Notes: a model not told the origin generated them from the letters alone. Counted from the stretch's first letter, positions 44,372-54,701 are shown. The stretch is 64,000 nt of DNA from Bacteroidota bacterium (GCA_017303905.1 JAFLBH010000004.1:62001-126000), one strand, 5' to 3'. Translations and numbers: made by a program.

Positions 44372-46783
44372 ATGAAAAAATCATCCCTTTTTGCATCCCT
44401 TTTCTTTTTGTCATTGACTTCGATTTTAAAATCGCAAATCAAAACCTATTCCTATCAATACGACGAGGGCGCTCCAATGCGTGAACATGTTCTCGATTTC
44501 GAACGCATGCGTTTATGGGTGGAGTTTGAACCTGAAAAAGGTTTAGTGAAAGGGAAAATAACCCATTTCTTTACGCCTTTGCGTCAGAATGTAGACTCTT
44601 TCTTTTTAGATGGGCCCGGAATTAGTATTAAGGAGGCCAAACTAAATGGCAAGGAGATTAAATTCAAAAACAATTCAGATGGAATATCTTTCTTTCCTTC
44701 CTCTACATTACATTGGGGAGAAAAAGACAGTTTAGTGATAACGTATGAAGCCTATCCTCGAAAGGGAATTTATTTCATTGGCTGGAATGACCCTCAAAAC
44801 ATAAGTCGCAAACAAATTTGGACACAAGGACAAGGCATTGATAACCGTCACTGGTTTCCTTGCTATGACACGCCAAATGACAAACTAATTACTGAAGTAT
44901 ATGTAAAATTCAATAAGGATTATAAAGTTTTAGCGAATGGTGTGAAGGTGGCAGAAAAGGAAAACAAAGACGGAACAAAAACCTGGAATTACAAAATGAG
45001 TCATCCGCATGCCAGCTATTTAGTTATGTTAGGTATTGGTAAATATGAAATAAAAGAAACCAAATCGAAAAGCGGTGTTCCTTTACGTCAGTGGTATTAT
45101 CCGGAATGGAAAGACCGTTATGATTACACCTACAAATACAATGAAACCATTTTTAATTTTTTAGAGAGTGAAATTGGTGTGCCATATGCATGGGAATCCT
45201 ATTCACAAATTCCGGTGCAGGATTTTATGTTTGGCGCCATGGAAAATACAACCGCTACTTTATTCGGTGATTTTTTTGAAGTAGATGCACGCGGATATAA
45301 TGACAGAAATTATGTTGCCGTAAACGCGCACGAATTAGCTCATCAATGGTTTGGGGATTTTATTACAGCCCGCAGCAGTAACAGTCACTGGTTACAAGAA
45401 AGTTTTGCTACACATTATAATGTAACTGCCGAGCGTGAGTGTTTCGGACAAGATCATTTTGATTGGGCGCGTCGTCAGGCTCACTTAGCGGGCATTGGCG
45501 TTCAGGATAAAAAATCCATTTCTCATAGCGGTGCCTCATCCACTACTATTTATCAAAAAGGCTCACAAGTACTGGAAATGCTGAAATACGTAACCGGACG
45601 TGAAGCATTTAATAAATCCGTAAAGCGTTATTTACTTAATCACAAATACGCCAATGTAGATTCGGATGATTTATTGAATGCTTTTCAGGAAGAGTTAGGC
45701 ATGGGACTTGAGTGGTTTTGGGATGAGTGGGTTTACAGAGGAGGAGAACCAATTTACAATGTAACCTATGAGGATAACCTTCAAAATGGTAAACGCATAT
45801 CTCAGTTCACGGTAAAACAAGTACACGCAACTAATGATATCATTACTTTATTTAAAATGCCAATTGTATTTGATGTGTACTATAAAGATGGCAGTAAAGA
45901 CAGTAAAACTGTTTGGATTGAAAAAGAAACTGAAATTGTAAAAATTGAAAACAAAAACAATAAAGAGATTGACTTTGTTTTATTTGACCCAAACAGTCAG
46001 ATTATGAAAACTGTGAACTTCACAAAACCATTGGAAATGTTGAAGTCACAGGCTTTGAAAGCTCCAAATATGTTAGACCGATATGATGCCATTCAAGCCA
46101 TGAAACACATTCCTGTGGATATGAAACTGGATGTATTAAATGAGGCTTACGATAAGAATTCATTTCACGCTATTAAAACAGAAATTGCAACGCAATTATT
46201 AAATGCAGGAAATGAAGCCGGCATGAAATTAGTAAAACAAGCACTGCATGATAAAAATGTTTTGGTGAGAAAAGGTATTGCCATGAATACACGAACCATT
46301 CCTAAAGAATTACTAAATGATTACGAAAGTTTACTCACTGATTCTTCCTACATGATGATTGCCTCCTTATTAGAAAAACTGTGTTATCAATTTCCCGAAA
46401 ATACGGCCAAATACTTAGATGCAACAAAAGACTTTGAAGGCAACAGCGGAAGAAATGTAAAAATAAAATGGCTGGAAATTGCTGCTGAGAAAGACAACAA
46501 GTATTTAAACGACTTAGTAAATTATACTTCTAACTCATACGAATTTCTTACACGCGCCAACGCCATGTCATCTTTAAGAAAGTTAAACTACTTTGATGCA
46601 ACGCTTTTAAATAATTGCATTAACGCGGCTTTAAGTAATAACGGTCGACTTGCCTCCCCTGCCGCTGAAACAATTAAATTCTTTTACGCACAAAGCAAAT
46701 ACAAAAAAATGATTAGCGATGCCATTACAGGATATAACGGCAAAGCATTTGAAAAAGACATTTTAAACAAATTAATACAATAA
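44372..46783 (+). CDS. M1 family metallo-aminopeptidase
   Basis: An 803-residue zinc aminopeptidase with a signal peptide (ending LKSQ). The N-terminal beta domain spans about 25-230; exopeptidase motif G288-A-M-E-N292; zinc site H320-E-L-A-H324 with E343 (HEXXH-x18-E); catalytic Tyr expected near 400 in the SHSGASSTTIYQKG region. The C-terminal part (about 570-803) is helical and HEAT-like. It removes N-terminal residues from peptides, probably in the periplasm. The stop lies 1 bp before pepD, so the two peptidases share a transcript. Confidence 0.95.
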   Translation: MKKSSLFASLFFLSLTSILKSQIKTYSYQYDEGAPMREHVLDFERMRLWVEFEPEKGLVKGKITHFFTPLRQNVDSFFLDGPGISIKEAKLNGKEIKFKNNSDGISFFPSSTLHWGEKDSLVITYEAYPRKGIYFIGWNDPQNISRKQIWTQGQGIDNRHWFPCYDTPNDKLITEVYVKFNKDYKVLANGVKVAEKENKDGTKTWNYKMSHPHASYLVMLGIGKYEIKETKSKSGVPLRQWYYPEWKDRYDYTYKYNETIFNFLESEIGVPYAWESYSQIPVQDFMFGAMENTTATLFGDFFEVDARGYNDRNYVAVNAHELAHQWFGDFITARSSNSHWLQESFATHYNVTAERECFGQDHFDWARRQAHLAGIGVQDKKSISHSGASSTTIYQKGSQVLEMLKYVTGREAFNKSVKRYLLNHKYANVDSDDLLNAFQEELGMGLEWFWDEWVYRGGEPIYNVTYEDNLQNGKRISQFTVKQVHATNDIITLFKMPIVFDVYYKDGSKDSKTVWIEKETEIVKIENKNNKEIDFVLFDPNSQIMKTVNFTKPLEMLKSQALKAPNMLDRYDAIQAMKHIPVDMKLDVLNEAYDKNSFHAIKTEIATQLLNAGNEAGMKLVKQALHDKNVLVRKGIAMNTRTIPKELLNDYESLLTDSSYMMIASLLEKLCYQFPENTAKYLDATKDFEGNSGRNVKIKWLEIAAEKDNKYLNDLVNYTSNSYEFLTRANAMSSLRKLNYFDATLLNNCINAALSNNGRLASPAAETIKFFYAQSKYKKMISDAITGYNGKAFEKDILNKLIQ

Positions 46784-46784
46784 C

Positions 46785-48245
46785 ATGAGCTCAGAAATCA
46801 GAAACCTTGAACCAAAAGCACTTTGGAATAAATTTGCCGACTTAAATGAAGTACCTCGTCCCTCTAAAAAAGAGGAACGTGTGATTGAATTCATGATAAA
46901 CTTTGGAAAGAAGTTAGGATTAGAAACTATTAAAGATGATACAGGAAACGTTATTATAAAAAAGCCCGCCAGTAAAGGTTACGAAAACAGAAAAACTATT
47001 GTGATGCAAAGTCATTTAGACATGGTGCATCAAAAAAACAACGATACCAATTTTGACTTTTCCACTCAGGGAATTGATATGTATGTGAAAGACGGATGGG
47101 TGCGCGCAAAAGGAACAACCTTAGGAGCAGATAACGGATTAGGTGTGGCTACTATCATGGCTATTTTAGAGAGTAAAGAAATTGAACATCCAGCCATTGA
47201 AGCTTTGTTTACCATTGACGAAGAAACCGGCATGACGGGGGCTTTAGGTTTAAAAGGCGGTTTATTAAGCGGTGATTTTTTATTGAATTTAGATACGGAA
47301 GAAGATGATGAGTTAACCATTGGTTGTGCCGGTGGATTGGATGTAACCGCGAAGAGAAATTACAAAGAAGAAAGTGTATCCGGTAATAATAAAGCATTTA
47401 CCATTACGGTGAAGGGTTTAAACGGCGGACATAGCGGCATGGACATTCATCGCGGATTAGGCAATGCCAATAAGATGATGAACCGATTATTGTATTCGGC
47501 TTATGAAAAATTCGGTGTACGTGTGAGTGAAATTAATGGTGGTAGTTTACGCAATGCCATTCCCCGTGAAAGTGTAGCTGTAGTTGTAGTACCGTCAGAC
47601 AATTCGAATAAATGGAAAGAAGAATTTGAAAAACGCAAGTCGGAATTAAAATTCGAATTCAAAACAACCGAGAAAAATCTAACAATTGAATTAGTAGAAA
47701 CTTCTCTTCCTTCTAAAGTAATGGAAGCAGAAGCACAAAAATCATTGCTAAAATCGATTTACACGGCGCATAATGGCGTTTACCGCATGAGTGCTGATAT
47801 TCCTAACTTAGTTGAAACCTCCAATAATGTAGCCAGAGTATTAGTGAAAGATGGCGAAATAACAATCCTCTGTTTAACGCGATCAAGCGTAGAGAGCAGT
47901 AAATATGATTTAGCCGATGCTTTAAGAAGTGCTTTTGAATTATGTGGTTGTGAAGTCACGTTTGCGGGTGCATATCCGGGATGGACACCCAATGTAGAAT
48001 CACCTTTATTAGACATGATGATAAAGTTGTATGAAAAACAAAACGGACAAAAACCAAAAGTAGCAGCTTGTCACGCCGGATTGGAATGCGGCATATTGGG
48101 AAGGAATTACCCTGGCATGGACATGATTTCATTTGGTCCGACTATTAAAGGCGCGCACTCTCCGGATGAAAGAGCCAATATTGCTTCAGCAGAAAAATAC
48201 TGGAACTATGTTTTGGAGATTTTAAAGAACATACCGAAGAAATAA
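46785..48245 (+). CDS. pepD: aminoacyl-histidine dipeptidase (M20 family)
   Basis: A 486-residue cytosolic metallopeptidase. Zn-binding and catalytic segments are QSHLDMVHQKN (His, Asp), GADNGLG (bridging Asp), FTIDEETGMTGALGL (Glu pair), LNLDTEED and C-terminal SFGPTIKGAHSPDE (His). The length and the N-terminal start (LEPKALWNKFADLNEVPRPS) match PepD. It cleaves Xaa-His and other dipeptides. It is cotranscribed with the M1 aminopeptidase upstream, which together give peptide breakdown; the next gene is 23 bp downstream. Confidence 0.95.
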   Translation: MSSEIRNLEPKALWNKFADLNEVPRPSKKEERVIEFMINFGKKLGLETIKDDTGNVIIKKPASKGYENRKTIVMQSHLDMVHQKNNDTNFDFSTQGIDMYVKDGWVRAKGTTLGADNGLGVATIMAILESKEIEHPAIEALFTIDEETGMTGALGLKGGLLSGDFLLNLDTEEDDELTIGCAGGLDVTAKRNYKEESVSGNNKAFTITVKGLNGGHSGMDIHRGLGNANKMMNRLLYSAYEKFGVRVSEINGGSLRNAIPRESVAVVVVPSDNSNKWKEEFEKRKSELKFEFKTTEKNLTIELVETSLPSKVMEAEAQKSLLKSIYTAHNGVYRMSADIPNLVETSNNVARVLVKDGEITILCLTRSSVESSKYDLADALRSAFELCGCEVTFAGAYPGWTPNVESPLLDMMIKLYEKQNGQKPKVAACHAGLECGILGRNYPGMDMISFGPTIKGAHSPDERANIASAEKYWNYVLEILKNIPKK

Positions 48246-48268
48246 TACGATTAAACAAAACCTATAAC

Positions 48269-50878
48269 ATGTCAAAAAAAATATTTTTTCTTCTTGCAAT
48301 TTTCTTGAATCAATTAACTTATGCTGCCGAGTTAAGCAAAACCGACAGTTTACGTTTAGAATTAAAAACAGTAAAAGGAAATAAAAGAGTTGATGTAATA
48401 AACAAACTCATAAAAAACATCTATAAAGATGATATTAAAGAGGCTAAAAAATTACTGAGTGAAGCTGAAAAGCTAAGTGCTGACTACCCTCAAGGAAAAG
48501 TGACCATTCTGCTTAACAAAGGTAGAATTGTACTGCAAGAAGAGAAAGACGCTAATAAATCTTTGAGTTATTTTGAAGAAGGATTAAAATTAGGTGAAAG
48601 CATTAATTATGTAGACGGAGTATCTGCCATCTATTCTGCCATTGTAAGAGTCAAGCGCGACCAGGGCGACATGAAAGGGTGTGAAGAATCTTTGAATAAA
48701 GGCTATCTCTTTGCCGAAAAAAACAAAAACACAGAAATGAAAGCTAATCTTCTGAATCTTCATGGAACGATGGAATATTTTAAAGGAAATTTACCAAATG
48801 CATTAGAGTATTTTAAAAAGTCACTCGCAGAATATAAAAAAATCAACATCAAGGATCAAATAGCCGGATTAACAATGAATATCGGCATTATGTATTACAG
48901 ACAAGGTGCGGCAAAAGAATCATTAGATTATTATGAAAAAGCGCTGAAAGTAATGCGCGAAATTAAAGACTCTTTAAATATTGCAAACGCCTTACAAAAC
49001 ATTGCAATAACCGAAAGTCAATTGGGCAATGAAACAAAAGCAATTGAGGACTATAAGGAAGCAATACTGATATTAAAATTACTAAAAGAAAACTTAGCAT
49101 TATCCGGCTGCTTAGATAATTTAGGTGCTTCACTTTCTAACATTGGAAAAAAAAGTGAAGCGCTTAAATGTTTTTTGGATGGCATTAAAATAAAAGAACA
49201 AGAAAAAGACGGAAGAGGGCTTGCCTACTCTTACGTTAATCTCGCCTCCGTTTATCAAGAATTACGTGATACATTAAAGTCCTTTAAATATTATTATAAG
49301 GCGAAGGAAATGTGTTTAAACATAGGAGATGAATACCGTTATGGGCATACGTTAAATGGTTTAGGCGTTTTACATAGCGAAACGAGAAGATATGATTCGG
49401 CAAAATTTTATATGGATGAAGCTTTAAAAATAGCGATAAAACTAAATGACATTCCTGGGCAAGGCACCTCTTTGCTAAGTATTGGAAATAATTATAAACG
49501 ACAGAGAGACAATACCAATGCTGTTAAATACTATAAAGAAGCCTTAACAATTAAAGAAAAAATTGGTGATAAGGTAAGTGTTGCAGGATTACTAAATAAT
49601 ATTGGAGTAATTTACTATGACGCCAAGAATTATCGCGAAGCCGTTAACTATTACGAACGTGCTCTCAAAATGCGTAAAGAAGCTAATAATATGCTGGGGA
49701 TTTCCGACTCGTATTTATCCATGGCAAATGCTTACAGTGAATTAAGAGATTATAAAAACGCTTATCAATATGAAGTTCTTTATCATAAAACCTGGGATTC
49801 ATTATACAATGCAGATATCACTCAACAAATTGCCGAAATGAATACCAAATATGAAACAGCTAAAAAGGATAAAGAAATTGCTGAACGAAAAGCATCAGAA
49901 AAAATCGCCAACGAAAAAGCAGAGAAAGAATCCTTAGAAAGAAAAAATGCTGAAAATAAATTCTTATTTGCCATACTGGGAATTACTTTATTATTGGTTT
50001 TAGCCGGCTACGTTATTTATGGAAACATTCAACGTAAAAAAGCCAATTTACTTTTAGCCAATCAAAACAAAGAGATTAACGAGCAAAAAAACGAAATTGA
50101 AAAACAAAAACATCTGGTAGAGGAAAAACAAAAAGAAATAATCGATTCCATTTCGTATGCCAAACGTTTGCAAGAGGCCATTCTTCCTCCTGTTGAGTTT
50201 ATTAATCATCATATTCCGAACAGTTTTATACTTTACAAACCAAAAGACATTGTTGCGGGTGATTTTTACTGGGCAGATGTTGCTGAGGACTGTTTTTATA
50301 TAGCCGCGGCAGATTGTACGGGGCATGGCGTTCCAGGCGCACTCGTGTCTGTGGTTTGTTCAAATGCTTTAAACAGAGCCGTAAAAGAATTTAACCTAAG
50401 AAAACCGGGAGAAATACTAGATAAGACAAGGTTACTCGTTATTGAAACTTTCGAGAAAAGTCAAAACAATGTAAAAGACGGAATGGATATATCCTTATTA
50501 TGTATTGATAAAAAAAATAAAAAAGTTAGCTGGAGTGGGGCTAATAATCCGCTTTGGTATATACAAAACAATGAACTAAATGAAATTAAAGCCACGAAGC
50601 AGCCGATAGGAATGATTGATAATCCTCAACGGTTTGCAACGCATGAATTAGCCTTAACCTCCGATACAATATTTTATCTAATTACAGACGGCTACGCCGA
50701 CCAATTTGGAGGAACTAACGGTAAAAAATTTAAATACAAACAACTGCAGGAATTAATGTTATCTTCTTATCATCATCCAACTAAACAGCAAGCAGAAATA
50801 TTATCCGAAGCATTTAATTCATGGAAAGGAAATCTGGAGCAAGTAGATGACGTTTGTATAATTGGGATTCATATTTAA
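48269..50878 (+). CDS. TPR-repeat sensor with SpoIIE (PP2C) phosphatase
   Basis: An 869-residue protein with a signal peptide (LTYAA), tetratricopeptide repeats about 60-505 (AIEDYKEAILILKLLKENLA, GLAYSYVNLASVYQELRDTL and others), an Ala/Lys/Glu-rich coiled coil to about 560, transmembrane helix about 565-587, a second coiled coil and a SpoIIE phosphatase from about 650 (KPKDIVAGDFYWADV, AADCTGHGVPGALVS, DGMDISLLC, YLITDGYADQFGG). The phosphatase is similar to the one at 40907, but the sensor part is different. It starts 23 bp after pepD and is followed 6 bp later by the DUF1801 gene, so four genes are in series. Confidence 0.93.
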   Translation: MSKKIFFLLAIFLNQLTYAAELSKTDSLRLELKTVKGNKRVDVINKLIKNIYKDDIKEAKKLLSEAEKLSADYPQGKVTILLNKGRIVLQEEKDANKSLSYFEEGLKLGESINYVDGVSAIYSAIVRVKRDQGDMKGCEESLNKGYLFAEKNKNTEMKANLLNLHGTMEYFKGNLPNALEYFKKSLAEYKKINIKDQIAGLTMNIGIMYYRQGAAKESLDYYEKALKVMREIKDSLNIANALQNIAITESQLGNETKAIEDYKEAILILKLLKENLALSGCLDNLGASLSNIGKKSEALKCFLDGIKIKEQEKDGRGLAYSYVNLASVYQELRDTLKSFKYYYKAKEMCLNIGDEYRYGHTLNGLGVLHSETRRYDSAKFYMDEALKIAIKLNDIPGQGTSLLSIGNNYKRQRDNTNAVKYYKEALTIKEKIGDKVSVAGLLNNIGVIYYDAKNYREAVNYYERALKMRKEANNMLGISDSYLSMANAYSELRDYKNAYQYEVLYHKTWDSLYNADITQQIAEMNTKYETAKKDKEIAERKASEKIANEKAEKESLERKNAENKFLFAILGITLLLVLAGYVIYGNIQRKKANLLLANQNKEINEQKNEIEKQKHLVEEKQKEIIDSISYAKRLQEAILPPVEFINHHIPNSFILYKPKDIVAGDFYWADVAEDCFYIAAADCTGHGVPGALVSVVCSNALNRAVKEFNLRKPGEILDKTRLLVIETFEKSQNNVKDGMDISLLCIDKKNKKVSWSGANNPLWYIQNNELNEIKATKQPIGMIDNPQRFATHELALTSDTIFYLITDGYADQFGGTNGKKFKYKQLQELMLSSYHHPTKQQAEILSEAFNSWKGNLEQVDDVCIIGIHI

Positions 50879-50884
50879 ACTATC

Positions 50885-51541
50885 ATGAAAAAATATATCA
50901 GCGTTGACGAATACATTAATTTGCAAGAACCTATTCAAAAGAAGCTGTTGATTCAGCTACGCGCTTGCATAAAAAAAGCAGCACCGGATGCAATAGAACA
51001 CATTGGTTATAATATGCCGGCGTACAAATTAAATGGTGTGCTTGCTTATTTTGCCGCTTACAAAAATCACATTGGTTTTTACCCAAGCACTTCTCCACTC
51101 GTTCATTTAAAAAAAGAATTGACGCCATACAAACATTCTAAAGGCGCTGTTCAGTTTCCTTTAAATAAAGAACTGCCTCTCGACTTAATTACCAAAATGG
51201 TTAAGTTCAGGGCGAAGGAAATTTCAGAAAAAAACGCCGCTAAAAAAACAAAGGGCATTTTAAAAACATGTAACAAAGGGCATCAATTTTACAAATCAAG
51301 CTCTTGTCCCACTTGTCCCGTTTGTGAAAAACTAAAAAAAGACAGTGCCGGGTTTATGTCAGGCTTATCCGCTCCTGCACAAAGAGCTCTCAAAAACGAA
51401 GGCATAAAAACATTAAACCAATTATCTAAATATAGCGAAAAGGAAATTCTAAAACTACATGGAATTGGTAAAAGCGCTATTCCTGTTTTGAAAAAGGCAC
51501 TAAAGCAAGAAAACTTGAAATTTAAAAACATCAATTTTTAA
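50885..51541 (+). CDS. DUF1801 fusion with Cys cluster and helix-hairpin-helix domain
   Basis: A 218-residue protein. Residues about 10-115 are a DUF1801 domain (EHIGYNMPAYKLNGVLAYFA, HIGFYPSTSPL). Then comes a Cys/His cluster (C129, H133, C141, C144, C147 in CNKGHQFYKSSSCPTCPVCE) that could hold zinc, and at 160-208 a domain like the C-terminal domain of RNA polymerase alpha with a helix-hairpin-helix core (GIKTLNQLSKYSEKEILKL then HGIGKSAIPVLKKAL). The HhH end suggests nucleic-acid binding. Function unknown. It starts 6 bp after the SpoIIE gene. Confidence 0.85.
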   Translation: MKKYISVDEYINLQEPIQKKLLIQLRACIKKAAPDAIEHIGYNMPAYKLNGVLAYFAAYKNHIGFYPSTSPLVHLKKELTPYKHSKGAVQFPLNKELPLDLITKMVKFRAKEISEKNAAKKTKGILKTCNKGHQFYKSSSCPTCPVCEKLKKDSAGFMSGLSAPAQRALKNEGIKTLNQLSKYSEKEILKLHGIGKSAIPVLKKALKQENLKFKNINF

Positions 51542-51579
51542 CTTCTAAAAAATCCAATACTCAAAACAAACAAAAAAGA

Positions 51580-52479
51580 ATGAAAAAACATTATATAAGC
51601 TTACTTACTCTTCTGACGACTTCTTTTTTAGGATTTTCGCAAAAAAGCTTAAAGGATTGGCAAATTGCTTTCATGAGTACTCGTGATGGAAATTTTGAAA
51701 TTTACATTATGGATTCTGATGGACAAAACGCAAAAAATTTAAGCAATCATTCTAAGACTGATTATTGGGCTTCATACAGTCGACAAAACAAAAAAATTTA
51801 CTTCTCAACTAATCGCGACGGAAATGAAGAACTTTATGTAATGAATTTAGACGGAAGTAATCCTATAAATTTAAGTAACAACAAATCAGAAGATAGATTA
51901 CCAACAGTTTCTCCGGACGGAAAAAAAATAGTTTTCGAATCTAACCGTGATGAAAAACAAGGAGAGATTTATATTGCAAATAGTGATGGTAGTCAAATTA
52001 AACGTATAACAAACAATATGTTTTATGAAGATGCTGTTTTTTGGAGTCCGGATGGAAAAAAACTAATTTTTACTCGTGATATAAAAGATCCGTCTGATTC
52101 ACTATCAAAATCAAACGGAGAAATTTTTATTATAAATACTGATGGAACCGGTGAAAAGCGATTAACTACAAGGGAAGGTTTTGATGGTGGACCACAAATT
52201 TCACCTGATGGTAAAACCATCGCCTTTTACGGCGAAAGCGAAAAAAGTTATTGGGATATCTTTCTAATGGATCTGGATGGAAGTAATATTAAAAACATTA
52301 CAAATGATGTTGCAGAGGATTATTCACCCTCTTGGTCACCTGATGGTAAATGGCTGGCCTTTACATCCGGAAATTCTAATAATTACGATATTTGGATTTT
52401 AAATATTCAGAGTGGAGAAAGAAAACAAATTACTTCACAACCTAAAAGAGATGAAACCCCCGTTTGGATTGTTAAATAA
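51580..52479 (+). CDS. secreted TolB-like PD40 beta-propeller protein
   Basis: A 299-residue protein with a signal peptide (MKKHYISLLTLLTTSFLGFS) and six PD40/WD40-like blades. The repeated signature is S-P-D-G-K-K/T-I-x-F and IYIMDSDGQNAKNLS, as in GEIYIANSDGSQIKRITNN and FLMDLDGSNIKNITND. The same fold closes TolB, but here there is no N-terminal TolB domain and no Pal-binding part is visible. Secreted or periplasmic; partner unknown. Stands 38 bp after the DUF1801 fusion. Confidence 0.88.
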   Translation: MKKHYISLLTLLTTSFLGFSQKSLKDWQIAFMSTRDGNFEIYIMDSDGQNAKNLSNHSKTDYWASYSRQNKKIYFSTNRDGNEELYVMNLDGSNPINLSNNKSEDRLPTVSPDGKKIVFESNRDEKQGEIYIANSDGSQIKRITNNMFYEDAVFWSPDGKKLIFTRDIKDPSDSLSKSNGEIFIINTDGTGEKRLTTREGFDGGPQISPDGKTIAFYGESEKSYWDIFLMDLDGSNIKNITNDVAEDYSPSWSPDGKWLAFTSGNSNNYDIWILNIQSGERKQITSQPKRDETPVWIVK

Positions 52480-52542
52480 AAGATTTTACGTTCAATTATG
52501 AATAATTTTCAGTAGTATAGTTGAACAAATCAAAATCGATTC

Positions 52543-53250
52543 ATGAATTCAAAGATTTCAGCACATATACTTTTAGTGGAAGATGAAGCCGGCGTGGTTG
52601 ATTTTATCAAAAAGGGTTTAACCGAAGCGGGACACACTGTTAAAGTGGCCGTTGATGGCGAGTCGGCTTTAAAACAAAGCGCAGAAACCGGTTTTGATTT
52701 ATATATTCTAGATATCATGCTTCCTGATATCACCGGCATTGAAGTATGTCAGAAATTGCGACAACAAAACATAAAATCCCCTATTCTATTTTTAACAGCA
52801 CTCGGAACATCGGAAAATATTGCTCTTGGCTTAAATATTGGTGCCGACGATTATCTCGTTAAGCCTTTCAAGTTTATTGAATTAAATGCACGCATCAATG
52901 CTTTAGTACGTCGCTCTTCACAAAATGAAGCCAATGAAAAAGAAAGTAATATCGTTTATAAAATTGCCGACCTGGAACTTAACGACAAAACCAAAATCGT
53001 TACACGTAAGGGAATTGAAATAACTCTTACTGCTACTGAATACCGCTTATTGTTAGTACTCTTAAAGAACAAAGGCAACGTATTGTCTCGAATGCAGTTA
53101 TTAGAAACCGCCTGGGATATTAATTTTAATCTGGGCACCAACGTTGTGGATGTATACATTAATTATCTAAGAAAGAAAATTGATGCTGAATTCGAACCTA
53201 AGCTAATTCACACAGTAGTAGGCATGGGTTATGTTATAAAAGAAAAATGA
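52543..53250 (+). CDS. OmpR-family response regulator
   Basis: A 235-residue regulator. Receiver domain 1-125: acidic cluster VEDEAG, phospho-acceptor D57 in YILDIMLPD, T in FLTALGT, K in VKPFKF. The winged-helix DNA-binding domain is about 138-233 (LTATEYRLLLVLLKNKGNVL, NFNLGTNVVDVYINYLRKKI). It overlaps the kinase gene by 4 bp (ATGA), giving translational coupling. Regulated genes are unknown; the USP/SulP genes following the kinase are candidates. Confidence 0.96.
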   Translation: MNSKISAHILLVEDEAGVVDFIKKGLTEAGHTVKVAVDGESALKQSAETGFDLYILDIMLPDITGIEVCQKLRQQNIKSPILFLTALGTSENIALGLNIGADDYLVKPFKFIELNARINALVRRSSQNEANEKESNIVYKIADLELNDKTKIVTRKGIEITLTATEYRLLLVLLKNKGNVLSRMQLLETAWDINFNLGTNVVDVYINYLRKKIDAEFEPKLIHTVVGMGYVIKEK

Positions 53251-54620
53251 AAACACAAACTAAAGTTGCATTAATTATTGGGCTGGTTTGTGTAACCATT
53301 GTGGTCATTTTTGGAATCACCGTATACTTCTTCGTTAACAAATATTCTTACGTCGATTTTTATAAACGACTTGAAACCAGAGTACGTATTGCAACACAAT
53401 ATTACCTGGAATCTGATTCTACCAATGCAGAAAATGTAAAGGTTTTAAAAACGCAACACCTCGAAATGCTGGAAAAAGAAAAAGAATATTTGATTGAACT
53501 AAAAACCAACGTTACTGCGGCCACATTAGTGCAAGACTATAATTTTCCTTCCGACTTTATTGAGGCTTTATATTCGAAAGGTAAAGCCACTTCTAAGAGT
53601 GGGAATCGTTTTTTTGCGGGCTCCAAACGCTCAATTAACAATAAAGATTATTTCATCATTGTTTCGGCTGAAAATTATTACGTTTCTCATCATTTGATAT
53701 TTTTAAGAAACCTTCTCATTGGCGGAATATCCTTTGTAATTATTCTGGTCATCTCACTATCGTTTTATTTCTCACGACACATCTTTTTGCCCATTAAACG
53801 TATCATCGGTAATGTAAAACAAATTAGCACCGAAAATATTCATCTCCGACTTGATGATACAAATACAAATAACGAAATCAAAGAACTGATACTAACATTT
53901 AATGATTTATTAAACCGCATCGAAACTGCTTTTGAAACACATAAAAATTTCATCAGTAACGCTTCGCATGAATTAGGTACACCATTAACCTCTATCATCG
54001 GAGAAGCGGATGTAGCACTTTTAAAACCCAGAACCCAGGAAGAATATATACAGTCTTTAAAAAACATTTCCTTTCAGGCTGAGAGATTAGATAATATCAC
54101 TAAATCCTTGCTCTTTTTGGCACAAACAGGTTATAAAGGCAATGCCATTGTATTAGAGCGAATCAGGATTGATGAAGTGATTTGGGAAACAAAAAATATT
54201 ATTGATAAATTAAATCCCGACAATAAAATTACTGTTGATTTAAGCTTGTTACCTGAAGACCCTAAAAAACTAAAAGTAAAAGGCAACAAACAGTTACTTC
54301 AACTTGCATTTGCCAATTTATTGAATAATGCGTGTAAATACTCGAACAACAAACAAGTTACGGTTTTCATAGCTTCCTCCGACAGTCAGATTATTGTTAC
54401 CATTAAAGATCAAGGTATTGGTATTCCTGAATCGGAAGTAGCGTTTATTTATGACCCCTTCTTCAGAGCTTCCAATACTAAAATGTATGAAGGGTATGGC
54501 ATTGGCTTACCACTCACCAGAAATGTTATTAAGCTACACCAAGGACAGCTTATTGTTCAATCTGCCTTAAATGCGGGTACAACTGTTCAGGTAAAACTGC
54601 CCCTCTTCTTACAATCTTAA
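53247..54620 (+). CDS. HAMP-domain sensor histidine kinase
   Basis: A 457-residue kinase with two transmembrane helices (about 8-30 and 155-175), a periplasmic loop of about 125 residues, HAMP about 175-230, HisKA with H241 (NASHELGTPLTSIIGEADV), and HATPase_c about 345-457 (NLLNNACKYSN, IKDQGIGIPESEV, GYGIGLPLTRNVI). It follows the OmpR regulator and overlaps it by 4 bp. The signal is unknown; the periplasmic loop has no recognisable fold by eye. Confidence 0.96.
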   Translation: MKTQTKVALIIGLVCVTIVVIFGITVYFFVNKYSYVDFYKRLETRVRIATQYYLESDSTNAENVKVLKTQHLEMLEKEKEYLIELKTNVTAATLVQDYNFPSDFIEALYSKGKATSKSGNRFFAGSKRSINNKDYFIIVSAENYYVSHHLIFLRNLLIGGISFVIILVISLSFYFSRHIFLPIKRIIGNVKQISTENIHLRLDDTNTNNEIKELILTFNDLLNRIETAFETHKNFISNASHELGTPLTSIIGEADVALLKPRTQEEYIQSLKNISFQAERLDNITKSLLFLAQTGYKGNAIVLERIRIDEVIWETKNIIDKLNPDNKITVDLSLLPEDPKKLKVKGNKQLLQLAFANLLNNACKYSNNKQVTVFIASSDSQIIVTIKDQGIGIPESEVAFIYDPFFRASNTKMYEGYGIGLPLTRNVIKLHQGQLIVQSALNAGTTVQVKLPLFLQS

Positions 54621-54701
54621 GAATTCTAATCTGATTTTAATGTAATTTTTAATCCGTGCTAATTTGGCACCTTCAACTTGCGGTCATTAATTAATGTCCG
54701 T

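Noticed and set aside
54664..54681. Sigma-54 promoter TTGGCAC...TTGC upstream of the USP-like gene
   Set aside because: The distance from GG to GC is two bases longer than the fixed -24/-12 spacing, so it would not be recognised.
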